From: Caenorhabditis remanei
Taxonomy: Eukaryota > Nematoda > Chromadorea > Rhabditida > Rhabditidae
DNA length: 64,000 nucleotides
Assembly (NCBI RefSeq): GCF_010183535.1
Contig: NC_071329.1
Span: forward strand, 434,001 to 498,000
Direction of reading: 5' to 3'
A program made the translations under genes and the position numbers. The notes below the pieces were generated by a model, which worked only from the letters and a program-made list of their open reading frames with translations, was not told the origin of the DNA and did not search any database. Below are positions 43,161 to 55,974 of the stretch, piece after piece (position 1 is the first letter of the stretch; every line of letters starts with the position of its first letter).

Positions 43161-46100
43161 TTAGATTATCTTTCTATTGCATTTCTCCAACATCCACGTG
43201 GCCCAACTGATGGCTTCTGGAGATTCAGATTTTGAAACAATGTGTTTTAATACATCCAATGTCTTCGATTCATCTTTAACCTCCTCTTCTGAACACTCGA
43301 AAGTGTTGATCGCATTCAGAATCGCATCCAAATGTGTCCTGTGGCTAAAATCTTCGGGGAAATTTGACGGGTGTCGCTTTTTGATGTAACGATACATCAT
43401 TTTCCAGAGTACAGCAACCAAAACTTTTTGCTTGAATGAGTTTTTCCTGGTGAGAAATGATCTGAAAACGATATAGCAGTTTTTAGGGGAACCTGGCTTC
43501 ATTTTGCAGTTGTCTACCGTAAAACCTGTAATAGAGGCGCACCTAGCGGTGCCTGTGCCTTGTTATATCTTGGTTTCCAAAGGAAATTTCAAAAACTGCT
43601 AACTGACAAAATATAGATTATAATTCATAGAATATGTCTTTAGTTAATAAAATTTTCATATTTTCAAAGACAGCCGAGATAGGATGCTCCAAACTCTTGC
43701 TAGCGATGCGCCTCTGTTACAGATAATATTGAAAAGAGACTCACATTAACTCTCCATTGAATATCTTGGGAAGAACCACTATGTAAACTCGTACGCTAAT
43801 CAGACTGATATACCGCTCGAACTTTATCAAAAACCATGTTCGCATTCGTCGTTCATCACTCAAATTATACAATGTTGATAGAAAAATTGTAAATACGGCA
43901 GCATCCAAATCGATAGTTCTGCTATCATGGTATACGTACTTCTGTATGGATGTCATGATATGAAGGGTCTTGATTAAACTGTAAACTGTGTCTCCATCGA
44001 GTCTCTCACTATTCACAAAACAGAAATGGATTCGCTCCTTCAATATTCCGTCCTCCATCACTTCTCTTGCATAATTTGGAGTGATTTTTCTGGAAAATAT
44101 CAAAGATGATATGAAGCAAACTCCACGAGGGAAGTCCTGTCTTAAAAACGTGGTAAAATCCTAACCATATGGAAAGTTTGACGGGTCACAACTCGGCTCA
44201 TAGCAGAATTTAGGGAAATTTTTATTCGAATTCCGAATCTACGTACTCAAAAGTATGAAGGACCAAATTTCAAAGTTTTTTGAAAGAGGACTGTTTGAGG
44301 ACTTCCAATGTTTGATATTATTGGTTCTCAAAACTTTAACACATCCCAGGAGGTGTTAAAGACGCATCTAAACTGTTCGAAAAAATGGTCTCGAAGGGAA
44401 AACATGATTTGCAGTTCTTTTCAGACCTGCATTGCTCAAAAATACAACATTTTATCGTTTTAAACTACGAGACCGTTCCTCGAAATTCCGAATAAACAAG
44501 ATGCGCCTTTAACACCCCTGGCAAGTTTTCGTAAACAGAAAATATATATTTGTTAACTGACCTCATCAAAACACTCAATACTCCCAGACAAATACGTGTT
44601 GCATGTGAATTTAGATTCATCGAACGTTTGACAACCATTGCTGCCTGGTCACATATCTTCTCCATATTCTTCATAGAAGTTTCTAGAAACCCTTGAAGAA
44701 CAATCCATCCAGCTCTCTGAATTCTGGTCACAACCTCGTCGGGCTCGTTTGGTTTATATTCAGGCAAGGCGTCTAGAATAGAGTTGATGAGTAAATTCTT
44801 CTCTTCCTCATTGAATAAATAAGGTCTTCTGGAAAGAAAATCAATTTGATTTCTCCTTGAAAATTTAAAGCAAACCTTCGACATCTGCACAAATAGATTA
44901 GTGATTCCTGTTGAATATCTGTGCAATCTTTGAACCCATTTAGAAGCGAAATCATTATATTAAAATGCTCCCTATGACTATCATCACTGATATCCAAATC
45001 ATCAAGGTTTGAGATATCTCTGAAAACCTTTGAGACCGCTCGAGCTTGAATTTCCTTTGCTTGAGTATAAAATTTCAACGATTTCAAACAACAATCCATA
45101 TTCTCCACAGTCAATAGCTCAATGTTACGATTTGGTAGTGTTAATTGGGGAGTTCGTTGCAGTGGGGTGCCTAGAAAACTTTAGGAGTTACATAAATCCC
45201 ACTGGGAACTTACCAATCAAATTAATCATCTGTAGTGTTGGGTGAGACTCAATCAAATGCAAGAGGTCCGCCAAACTGATATCATTATAAGAACAATCGA
45301 GAAATTTCAGTGATGGCAGTGTCTTGCCACATTCTAGGTAACATTTTAACAAGCTTGAATTGATGTCACTTCTAAAGCTTCTAAATTAATTAATTATGCA
45401 TATTTGAAATATTTCAATTATCCAACTCACCTGACCAACCCGCTGATGCTCAAAATTTTCAGTTTCTCCAATTCAAATAGATCAACCATATATTCTTTTG
45501 TTTGAATTTTCAAATCAACCAAGTTTAAGAGTTCCAGATTTTGAAGATTTGAGATTCCAGTCAGACTCTTTAAGCTTGACGCATTGATATCAAGTTTAGT
45601 AATACTATTAAACAAATAACATAGACTGGAGAACTCCGCTTGAGTTAAAATACAATTTGGGAGCATGAGACTATCCACGAATGGTGCAAATCCATAAATC
45701 TTTAATAAAAAAAGCTATAAGAATCATATTGAGTTAGGAATAGAATTAAACTCACTACTCGTATCCAGCCACTGGGAAGTTTGACCTTCTTTCCATTGAT
45801 TATCAACTTTCTTAGAATTTCCTGACTTTTAATGTTCAGAAGAGCTTGTAAAACCTTTGCAATATTTATAATGGGTCTGCGACCTGATTTTCCTTCACGG
45901 AAAATGAAAAGTGGTTTTAGATCAGTGAGCTCTAGACTTTCAAGGTTTTGAGCTATGGCTACAGTGAAAATGGCATCCGTAAATCCACCAAGACCACTGA
46001 TTTTCATTTTTGATATGCTCAACTTTTTGATGAGCTCATTGGCAATTTTAGGAGTGATTGGATTGTTATTAGCACGCATATAGTCATACAAGATATTGCT

Positions 46101-46714
46101 GCAGTTCTCGTCTAGCTTGAAGTCGATGTTCTTGTAGTCACCTGTAGAAGATGAAAATGTGAATAGAATTAGCTAAAATTAGTATCATTTTTCAAAATAA
46201 TACCTATATAATTGCAAAGCTGAGAAAACGCTGATTCCAAATATATATTTAGTTTTTGCTCTCGTGGCCTCGTATTTGAGAAAAACAAGGTAAAAGTTTA
46301 GGAAAAAAGAGATTTAGCGTGTCAGAAAGGTAATAATTTGTCATTTTTCAGAACTATGGTTTTATTTTTCTCGAATACCAGGCCTCACGGCCAAAAGTTG
46401 AATATCTATTTGGAAAAAGCACTTCCTCAGCTTTCGGGCAAATTTCACTGCGAATTTTGGGATGAAAATGCTTTTAACTCCGCCCATTTATGCATTGAGA
46501 AAAAAATGAATACATATTTGTAAGCTCCTAGATTTCAGCTATCTAATGAAATAGGTCATGTCGGATAACTCCAGTTGGTCCTAGTTAATCTCGTCTTAAA
46601 TCTATTTTGGACACTTCTCTCAAGACATGTTTTCTAGTTTTCATACTATGACTCACCATTCACAAGACTTTTCGCAACTATCTTTGCAGAACTTCTCAGA
46701 AGCGATTCGCTCAT
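43161..46714 (-). CDS. ZL-D: ZYG-11/ZER-1-like LRR-ARM protein
   Basis: Exons on the minus strand: 46714-46657, 46141-45756, 45699-45431, 45380-45214, 45170-44876, 44828-44562, 44089-43745, 43461-43161, giving 695 residues. It is convergent with ZL-C, with only 122 bp between stop codons. Helix 1 has SLLRSSAKIV (Ser at the BC-box Cys) and LDENCSNIL (Asp for the Cul2-box Pro). LRR text such as ITKLDINASSLKSLTGIS is in exon 3. The ARM-like half ends SPEAISWATWMLEKCNRKII, with no charged tail. It has canonical eight-exon layout and phases. Intron 6 holds two dispersed repeats, and intron 7 holds a family R3 element. Confidence 0.87.
43516..43725. repeat. Inverted-repeat element, family R3 (copy 2)
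   Basis: It begins ACCGTAAAACCTGTAATAGA and ends GCGCCTCTGTTACAG. It is in the last intron of ZL-D and is about as long as the copy at 55006. Confidence 0.72.
44150..44540. repeat. Two adjoining dispersed repeats in a ZL-D intron
   Basis: The part at 44170-44360 (GTTTGACGGGTCACAACTCG, CTCAAAAGTATGAAGGACC) is related to 61510-61780 in ZL-H. The part at 44395-44530 (GCAGTTCTTTTCAGACCT, TTTAACACCCCTGGC) is related to 9443-9600. Confidence 0.6.
46201..46575. repeat. Palindromic element, family R2 (copy 4)
   Basis: GCAAAGCTGAGAAAACGCTG to the left, mirrored around TTTCTCGAATACCAGGCC and CTTCCTCAGCTTTCGG on the right. It lies in ZL-D intron 1, and the right part is extended by other sequence. Confidence 0.6.
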
Positions 46715-47012
46715 GCTTGACCGGAAATACGTTTGAGTTGGAATGAAACAGCGAAAAGGAAAAAGAGGGATTATGGGTTAAAAATGAAGAGAATTGCTAT
46801 GGAAACGGAGCATTGATGTGCGAGAGAGTCGGAAAGAAAACAGACATTTTACTTGTGAGAAGAGCAAAGAGGGGATTGTTGTTTTATCAGTTGTAAAGCA
46901 AGACGTACTTAGGGGACTTGCGATATCATTTTTTTTTAGTTTTCAAATTGCACGTTGTACATGAGATAAAATAGGAATGGAGAACAAATAAATAGAAAAG
47001 TTAAATAAGTTA

Positions 47013-50000
47013 TCACACTCTTCGTCTCTTGGCTTCTGGCTCTTCTTCCCTCGCTTCTTCTGGAACGATTTCTTCTGGAACCATCTCTACCCAAGCTCCC
47101 TCTTCTTCTGCCACCCCACCACACTTTCTCAAAAACCATTTTGCCCAGTTTACAGCTTCTCTGTTATCTGACGTCTGCACAATACATCTCATCGGATGTG
47201 TATATCCAGTTGCCTCAAATGAATTAAGGGATTGCAGAATGGCATTGAGAGTTTGTTCGGTGAACGGAGTGGCCTGCTGGTCTTCACAACACATCATTGA
47301 GCCCAGAGCTGATACCGCAGCTTTCTGTTCCTCGCTATTCTTTGCAAGAAGTGATGACCTAGAAATAGTATAAATGAAGAGAGATAAGAAACTCTACTTC
47401 AAGAAACTCACATCATAATTTCTTCAAATCTGTGAAACAGACTCTCAAAAACCAAGACGTTCACATGCTTTACATATCCCCCTAAAATATTCAAAACGTC
47501 TCTTTTCTGAGAGTCGTCATCGAGGTTTGCCATCGTGGCTATAATTAAATGGATAACGGCGGTGTCAGACACGAGAGCTAATTCTTCTGCGCAGAATTCT
47601 CGGTTGATGTAGGTCAAATCATATATGACATTGAGCAGTAGAATGAACGTTTCTACTCCGTTTTCATGAATATCGTATTTCCGAGCAATCTGAAGAAGAG
47701 GAAGTTTCAGCTCCGCGACATCTAATGCGTCTGGGGATGTGATTCTTCTGAAAAGTAAGCTATGAGATGTACAGATTTAGCCCAACAGTTAGTTCAACAT
47801 ACCTCGCCACCTCTTTCAATATCAATAAACAACAATACGGTGTCGTTCCAGGTCTCACAAAATTCGCGAATCTGAACACATCAGAAATTCCTTTACAGAC
47901 AGCGTCGATTGCTTGTGGCGAAGCTTCAAAGATTTCGTTTCTGGATAAAATGTTAAACGCGTTATAATAAACAACTGAAATCGGGTCATCATCATCGTCG
48001 TTTTCATAGGGTGGATAGTCCGATAAAGAATCCAAAATGGTTCTGATAAGGTGATGTTTCTCGTTGATATCAAGAAGATTTGCTTTTCTGAAAAACATGA
48101 GCGACTCAAATTATATTTACAGACGAACACACAATACTTACAGGCAGGCATACTGCAAACAATCGAGGGCATATTCTTGATATGTCTTGCTATCCTTATA
48201 TTTTTTGATAAAGAAGAGCATAAGCCTCATACAATCCTTGTAATCTTGGTCGCTTGTATTCAAATTTTCCAGAAATTCTGCACATTCGTTGAAAATCCTT
48301 TTGACATCGCCTTTATATTCGATGGTTTGCATACAGTAGTTCAAGGATCTAAGACAACAATGGGCGTTTTCAGTTGTTAACAGTTCGATAGTGCGCCCAG
48401 GGAACTCAATCTGCGGACACTTCTCCAGTGGGGTTTCTGTAAAAGAGATTTTGATTTACGGATGCAGAGCAGCGCAAGGCGTAAGGAATGCGCAACACTA
48501 AACGACGTTTCAGTATCTCAGTTGTAAAATATCAGTATAATGAAAACGCACGGCTAACTTCTCTGAAAATGGTCTACATATTTCTTGGGCAAAACGCTGT
48601 CTGCTTCTTTCATATCTTTAGTAGTTGCCCATTATATGTCCCGCCCGTACTTACCAAGCAGGCAAACAACCTCTAGCATTGGATGTGTCTCTACCAGAAC
48701 ACTTAGATCTTTCAAATCGATATCGTTATTCGAGCAGTCAAGAAATCTCAATTGTGGAAGCGATTTTTCACATTGCAAATACAATTTCAAATTTTGTGAA
48801 AAAAAATCCTCGCTGGAAAAAATCTTTTAATAATGATTTCTTCTTTTTCGAAGAGCATAACTCACTATAGAAAAGAACTCATATTTAAAACTCTCAATTG
48901 TTCCAAATTGAACAAGTCCATAACATCCTCTTTTTCCCGGAATTCCAGGTTACTCAAGTTGAGAAGCTCCAGATTTGTAATGTTGGATATTCCAGTTAAG
49001 TTGTTGACTGCCGAATAACTTATATCAAGTTCTGTGACATTTTTGAACTGGCAGAGACTTATGAAGTTGGATGGATTCATGGTACAAGAAGGAAGATGTA
49101 GTTTGGCCACTGATGGTATAAACTTGTAGACCTATAAGATGGAAACTGAATACCTGCTGAGAACATTTCAAATCTTACCTCATCTACCCAATTGTTCGAG
49201 AGCGTTGCATAACTCCCATTAATCCTTATTTCTTTCAATATCTCCTGACTTTGTGAATTGAGAGATTTTTCCAAAATTGTACCAACATTAATTTTGCCAT
49301 CATCATCACGGACACCAGACATTTGATAGAGATATTTCAAATTCAATTTTGTCAAATTTTGAGCGATAGCAATATCAAAGTAGTCTACTAACATATGTTC
49401 TGTGTCGATTGTCATCTCCGTGATGTTTAGTCTTTTTAGAATCTCCTTAGTTGTTGTTTCAGTAAAAGACAACTTTTTATTGGTTCTAGTATATTCATAC
49501 ACCAGATTGCTAACTCTTGGATTCAGCTTCAAGTCGACATTCCGAAATTTTTCTGAAAAAAGGAGACATTGGTGAGGGAATTGAATTTTTAAACATTTTT
49601 GGCACTAAATAAGGATGGGCTTATGGTTGGACAAGTTTGAAAAGTTCGTGTAAGCAAATATTAAACAATCAATTCAAGGCATGGTGCCCGACGATCGATT
49701 TATTCGAAGAATTATGTTTTTCGAATTATTGATGACCCACTATTCGAATAAATGTATTATTCAATGCTACTTCAACACAGATACTATTTAAACCGCTATT
49801 ATTGGTTCACTCTTTTTTGTTCGGATGTGACTAGTAGTTGAAAGTATGAAAAACCGTGGTAAAATACGGTTTTTAACCCATTTCAACTACGCGACCCATC
49901 AGAACAAAATCCATCCGCTTTTAACATCGCCGAAAAGGGTTCGTGAACTGATATTAGCTTTGAATTCGACAAAATTATCATCCCAAATGCTCTACTCTAT

Positions 50001-50220
50001 AACAGATTCCTCCGGAACATCGCTCTAAGTGGAAGAATTACCGAGCCATCTCTCGTCATCTCCATCTCACACTCTCTCGTTTCACTCTCTAACGTCTACT
50101 TTTACCACCCTGTTTGGCTCATTTTAAACGAAACTCTACGATATTTAATTGTGACTCACCGATATGAATAAAATCTGCAACAGATTTCGCAGCGATTGTC
50201 TGCAACGAGTCGACGACCAT
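47013..50220 (-). CDS. ZL-E: ZYG-11/ZER-1-like LRR-ARM protein
   Basis: Exons on the minus strand: 50220-50160, 49552-49179, 49131-48866, 48812-48655, 48436-48142, 48087-47803, 47747-47412, 47358-47013, giving 706 residues. Helix 1 is SLQTIAAKSV (Ala at the BC-box Cys), followed by LNPRVSNLV at the Cul2-box position. The LRR block has VTELDISYSAVNNLTGIS. The ARM half has an acidic insert (YENDDDDDP) and ends NREAVNWAKWFLRKCG. The tail is long and acidic, closing on EAKRRRV, a plausible nuclear localisation signal. It is head-to-tail with ZL-D and ZL-F. Codon and splice patterns look functional, and no frame break was found. Confidence 0.88.
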
Positions 50221-50844
50221 TTTCTGAGTAGAAACAATTGATTCTTAATGGAATGAAAAAAGAGCCGCGAAGAATGGAAAGTGGACGACACGAGAAAATG
50301 TGAGAAGAGAAAGTGGAGGGCAAAGAAAGGAAGGAATCAGAGAAAGAGAGGAAAAAAATAGAATGCATTTGGAAAAAAACCAAGTGTTAAAAACTGAGAG
50401 TATTGCTATGTCAGAATATTTATTGTAAGGAGTTCACAAACAAAAAAAAAGAAATACATAGTTTATCAAAATTGAATATAGATATAAAATTAAATTGAAC
50501 TATCAGAATTACGATTGTCTAGATTTCATAATTAACAAGACATCTGAGACCCAATTTTCTTAAAAATGAGCAAAGTTTAGCAGATTTTGAAATTAGAGCA
50601 TGGTCGAAAATGTATCTCTGCAAAATTGCAGCCAATTCTCAACCCTGATATGAATAAGATTCCCTTTTCAGAGATTTTGATGTAGAAGTGGTCATTTTGC
50701 ATTAAAATAAGAACATACACGTCAAAAAATGGGCAATAAAGAATAGGAGAAGGGAATAATGTTTTGAAATGACATAGAAAAAAGGGAAGATTGTGAAAAA
50801 AAAACCCGTCAGAATGTAAACTTTCAGAAAACACAGTTCAAAAA

Positions 50845-53800
50845 TTATAACGATTTTACTCTCTTTGCTGCTGGCTCCTCCTCCTTTTCATCCTCTTCTT
50901 CTATTTCCACACCACACCGTCCGGAAACCCATCTTGCCCACTCAGCTGCTTCTTTTGACTCACACTTCTTCACAATCCATTCGAAAACTTTTAACCCGTC
51001 TTCCTTCCTATCGTACTCATAGATATGCATGCAAATCTCGGTTATTGTGTCACCCGTGAGTCGAGACGCGTTTTGATCCACACAACACATCATTATCCCG
51101 AGAAGTGATATCACACGCCTTTGTTTTTGAGTCTTTCTGGACAGGATGAAAGGTCTGCAAATTTGTTTTCGTTACCCAAACTAGATTTTGAAAGCTTACA
51201 AAAGGAATTTCGAAAAATTCTGGAAGAACACTGCATAAACAGACGTGTCAATGCGTTGCACATAGTCCGTAAGCATACTCAAAGGCTTCAGCACTTTCAC
51301 CTCGAAGAATAAATCCGATACAGACTGCATCAATGTGAAAATACATTTTTCATCGACACTAATTTGCAATGGATCCGAGCGTTTTTCTCGTTCAATAGAG
51401 GTCAATGCATTTATAACTTTGAAGAACTTGTAGACTGTCTTAATTCCAATCGAATCCTGGTTCTGTCCGGAAAGAAGGTCGACAAGGTGAGATTTCAGAT
51501 TTAGACTCGTAGCCATTGCCAACGCACGCTGGGGAGTCATTTTCCTTTAAAAAGTGAATGATCAGAAAGCCTGTCTGTCAAGAATTCTTACCTCAACAAC
51601 CTTATCACTACATTCAAGCAATATTTCGGGGTGGTCAGTCCAATATCTGCAGTGCGTGTCAAGTTTTCTGCTGCTAATTGGCATATGTTATCCATATTTT
51701 CCTGTGTCGTTTCAAGAAATCCAGCGCATTGAAAAATGAACCATGTGCATTCCCAAGCTATTTCATCATCGCTCTCAGTTGCTGGGGAGTATTCAATTAA
51801 CTGATCATGCAGTATTTGAATAAGCCTCCGCTTCTCTTCATAGCTTAATACCCGAGGTCTCCTGAAAAAATTTGCGATCATGGGTTATAAAATTTTGTAT
51901 TTAGTATTACCACCCAATGCATTGCATACATCTGAATGCGCTATCCCGAATGAGAGGGATGTTGTATTGTGTTAATGGAAACATAGTTTCTAAACATTCT
52001 CTATAATCTTTGTCAGTAGGCAGCCTTGAACGTTCCATAAAGTAATCACATTTGTCGAACAGTTTCAGAAGAATCGAAGGGGAATTTACTCCTGTATTAA
52101 CACAATACATTACAGACTTGAAACAATGGTGCGCATTTTCCAAAGTTAATAGTTCGACCTTCCGATTTGGCAGCTCTAATTGACTAGAAATTTGGAGTCG
52201 CGTCCCTGGAAAACGATTTAGTTTGCTGGTATAGATTTTTATTGTGAAAAAATAAAGTTTAGAAATGAATTTTCAAAAAAATGTTCGCGGGCTGAAACGC
52301 AACGGCGGCAGGGAGTTGTGGGCGGAGCTTACACTGCAAACGATGACACTCTAGCTGATTTTTTAACGAGTAACATTGAATTTAAAGAGGAACGTTTAAA
52401 AAACCAGTTTCAATCGATTTTTTCATCGTTGTCTCCTCTATATTTGCTGATTTTATATGTTTAATCAATTATAACAATGTTTATCGTTAAAAAATCAGCT
52501 GGAATGTTATCCTTGCAGTTTAAGCTCCGCAAACAACTGCCTGCCGCACTTAAATTTCAGGGCGCAGAGTTTTTCTTTTGAAAATCCTTGTCGGGTATTC
52601 TTTTTTTACAGTAAAAGATAAACCACTTACCTATCAAACTGATTTGCTCTAACTTCGGATGAGTTTCAATCAAAAGTATAATATCTTCCAAATCTACATA
52701 GTTGTTTCCAATGTCTATCATTCTCAACTCGGGAAGAGTTCTGCCGGATTTAACATGACTTAGATAACGTTTGAAGTTGTGTACGGGTCTCTCACTAAAA
52801 ATTTGAAACTTAATTATATTGTATGGTATTTTCATACTCACGTATCATATGCACGAATGTTCAGCACTTTGAGGTTTCGCAACTGAAATAGATCCGTCAT
52901 ATTACCCCTCTGATTAAAAATGGATTCAGCCAAGTTCAGGAGCTCAAGATTTGGAAGATTCGAAATACCATCCAAACTGGAGATTTTCGTATCGCATAAG
53001 TCGAGTCTTTTCAGAGAAGTGAATAAAGTGCAGAGGCTCCTGAATTCTCGAGGTGGGAGATCACAACTGAAGAGAATCAGATTTTCCAGTTTTGGAACCA
53101 AGGTATGGATCTATAAATAAATAATGTATGTCCAAGTTTTTAAAAACCATTCACCTTAGAAATATATTCATTTTGAACAAATAATGTTTCGGTTCCATCA
53201 ATTTCCAACGTCCTCATAGTCTCCCCACTCTCTTTACCGATAATTGCTTCTAATAACTTGGCGATATCAACAATAGCTAGTTCGTTATCTGTTCCTTCAG
53301 AAATTATGGCATCATGAAAATCTCTGGCTCCTCTTAATTCACGAAGTTCCAATTCTTTCAACGTTTTCTGTGCATTGAGGACTCGGCATCTAGGTGCATC
53401 ATACTCGTCAAAATCAACACGCACTTTACTCAGTTTCAGTTTTCTGATGACGTCATCGGCAACTTCTTCCGTGAATTCTTTATTATCGCGGTGGAGGTTT
53501 TCGTAAACAAGATTACTCAAATCTTCTTCCAAATTGAATCCCCAGTTTTTAGTGTCGCCTGAAAAGAATCGAATGAGAAGTTGATAGTAAGAACTCAATA
53601 AGAACTTCATTATATTAACTCGGCACCGAAATCCCCAAGAAAAATGTCTATTTTACTCTGAATCACTCACAAGTTTCTTCGGTTTCGGCAGAGCGCGGTT
53701 GTAAGAACCGTGCCGTGTTAATAAGTATCGGTGTCAAGGCTTGCCTTATTATTTTAAATTTAGGTAAATTTAATATATGAAATCAAGACTTTTTTTTCTC

Positions 53801-54650
53801 CGGCGCATAGAAAGCGGCGAGTCTCGGTGGCCCACTTCTTTTTTCATTAAATTCCATTTTGATCTACTTTTTTTTGCAAAATTTATGACAAATTTCTGTG
53901 TCGCTCGTCAAAAAAAATTTTTTTAACAAAACTTTTTCTAAAAAGTCCTTCTCCCTGCGCCGCTGTTGCCTGCCCTTAATAGGCTCTTCCCACAGATGAA
54001 CTTTTATTGAAAACATAACAGAATAGAAGTTTCTAGCTCTAAAACTATGTTTTTTTCTGGAAGAACGGGATTTCTTCGTCTAGGATGACTATATATACCA
54101 TGCAACCTATACTTTTCACACGCCTTGAGGGTAATGACTTGCGAGCGATCCTAAATTTGACTTCGGTTTTTTCGAAAACCAGACCTCAACGGCAAAAACT
54201 ACACATATATCTGGAATCGGCGTTTTCGCAGCTTTCCAATGATATAGGTCACGTCCCATAGTTCTAAAATGACTCCATGACCTTTGCTAGTAAGAAAAGT
54301 ATGCTTCCAGATCTGGGATAGTCAGAAATTCGTCCAGGTGTCACAGCGAACGCAATTTATTTTCATTTGAATTTTGGAAATGACTTAAATTTTGAACCTT
54401 ATTAGTTAATGTTCTTCTCTTCACTCGGAAGTATTTTATTCGGTTTGTGTCTGCATTTTGCGCGCCTGCGTCTCGCGCTCTTTATGCCGACCACTTTCTT
54501 TTTTTTTCATAACAATCTTCTACCCTTTTCTCGTTTTTCACATTGATTATAAAATATAAATGTATATTACTCACCATCCAACATATATGATGCGAGCATA
54601 TATGCAGACGTGTCCCGTAATGAAGTAAAATCATCAGCGAACAACGACAT
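50845..54650 (-). CDS. ZL-F: ZYG-11/ZER-1-like LRR-ARM protein
   Basis: Exons on the minus strand: 54650-54575, 53558-53155, 53110-52842, 52794-52631, 52205-51911, 51861-51592, 51544-51200, 51154-50845, giving 710 residues. Exon 1 is my choice: it follows TTTTTTCAG, ends in phase 1 at GTGAGT and gives SLRDTSAYML at the BC-box position (Ser for Cys), but it is 76 nt where others have 58-61. LEEDLSNLV occupies the Cul2-box position. The LRR text is LKRLDLCDTKISSLDGIS. The C terminus is SKEAAEWARWVSGRCG, then an acidic run and AAKRVKSL. The intron between exons 4 and 5 carries a family R4 element, and intron 1 is about 1 kb. Confidence 0.85.
52240..52575. repeat. Inverted-repeat element, family R4 (copy 2)
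   Basis: TTTTTTAACGAGTAACATTG on the left, CGTTAAAAAATCAGCTGG and AAGCTCCGCAAACAACTGCC on the right. In a ZL-F intron. Confidence 0.65.
54155..54290. repeat. Partial family R2 element (copy 5)
   Basis: Mainly the right half survives (GACCTCAACGGCAAAAAC, GCAGCTTTCCAATGATATAG). In ZL-F intron 1. Confidence 0.55.
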
Positions 54651-55974
54651 AATTCACAATGAACTGAAAAAAGAAGGAATAGAAGGGGCAGAAATAGAGA
54701 GCGAAAGAGAGAAAGATGTGGTGGTGGTGTCTCGAGAGAAGGGCAGAAAAGCAGTTCGATATGTTTTGATGGTCAGAAAAAGGAAAGAGGCTGCAGCAGC
54801 AGCAAAGTATATGTGGGGAGAGAAGAGAACGTTGGTCTTTTTTTTAATCAATGAACTAGCGCTCTGGAATATGAAGAAAAAAAGGAAAAGTGCGTTGTTG
54901 GTTCATGGGGAGAAAAAATCACAATAATGGGCATAGAAATCAAAGGAACTCTAAAAATGAAAGTTTGAGTCCAAAACTGAGATAAGTATGAACTTTTTGC
55001 TAGTTACCGTAAAACCTGTAATAGAGACGCACCTAGGGGTCTCGGTTCGCAGCAATATATCTTGGTTCCCGAAGGAAATATCAAAAAGCTGCTAACTGAC
55101 AAAATATATATTAATATTCAAAGAATATTCCTTCAGTAGAAAAAATTGTCTTATTTCTAAAGACAGCCGAGATGAAATGCTCCAAACTCTTGCTAGGGGG
55201 TGCGCCTCTATTACAGATTTACGGCATTTCAGTTTTTACAAAATATGAAATTCCCGATATTCTGTATGAAGCAAAGCATAGTTGATTGTTTATCCTAAAT
55301 AAATTGACACAGCAAAACTGCAAGTTAATGAAAATTAGCTTAAAAATCTGTTGCTCTTGGAGTGCCGAACTAATGGACAGACGCACGTGGGTGCAACCAT
55401 TCGTAGGTTTTGATAGTTTAACATTTGTGAAAATACTCTTGCTCACAAGGGTGTGAGTCGTAAGGTCAGCAACAAACAGATTTGATTTTTTTTCCAAGTC
55501 GCGTTGCGTACGCGTCGCGGTCTATACTGAAAGATACAAAAAAAACATAAAATTTGAATTTGGCACCGTGCCAACCGTTGCGTTTCGCCGCCCTTACGCC
55601 TTGCACTGCTGTGCTGGCTAAACTCCGTTTGCTTTTTTGTTTATATGCATATACCCACAATTCCAACAACAAATTATTGTTAACCTAAAATCCATCACCC
55701 CAAAAATGCCCTACTCTTTTTCGCCAGCTTCGTAAACATCTACTCCCAAATTTTAACTATTCTAATTTCCTCCTGCATATTACGTGTACTTTTGTTTAAA
55801 TCCTTTCATTTTTGACTCTCCTTCATAACCTTATAATTAATCCCCTTCTCTATTCTCTTCATCTACTCACATGTCTCGTGTCCCCCTTTTTTCTCTGGCT
55901 CACAGAGACCCCCTCCCTCACTTCTACATTCGTTGTTGTCTCTATTCGTATACACTTTTATTGTTATTTCGAAA
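54651..55974. promoter_or_regulatory. Divergent spacer between ZL-F and ZL-G
   Basis: It holds both upstream regions. A family R3 element occupies 55006-55225, and the 150 bp before ZL-G are CT-rich. No gene is supported. Confidence 0.45.
55006..55225. repeat. Inverted-repeat element, family R3 (copy 3)
   Basis: It starts ACCGTAAAACCTGTAATAGA and ends CTCTATTACAGATTTACGG, so both termini are well kept. The interior matches 43516-43725 (GCTGCTAACTGACAAAATAT). Confidence 0.78.
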
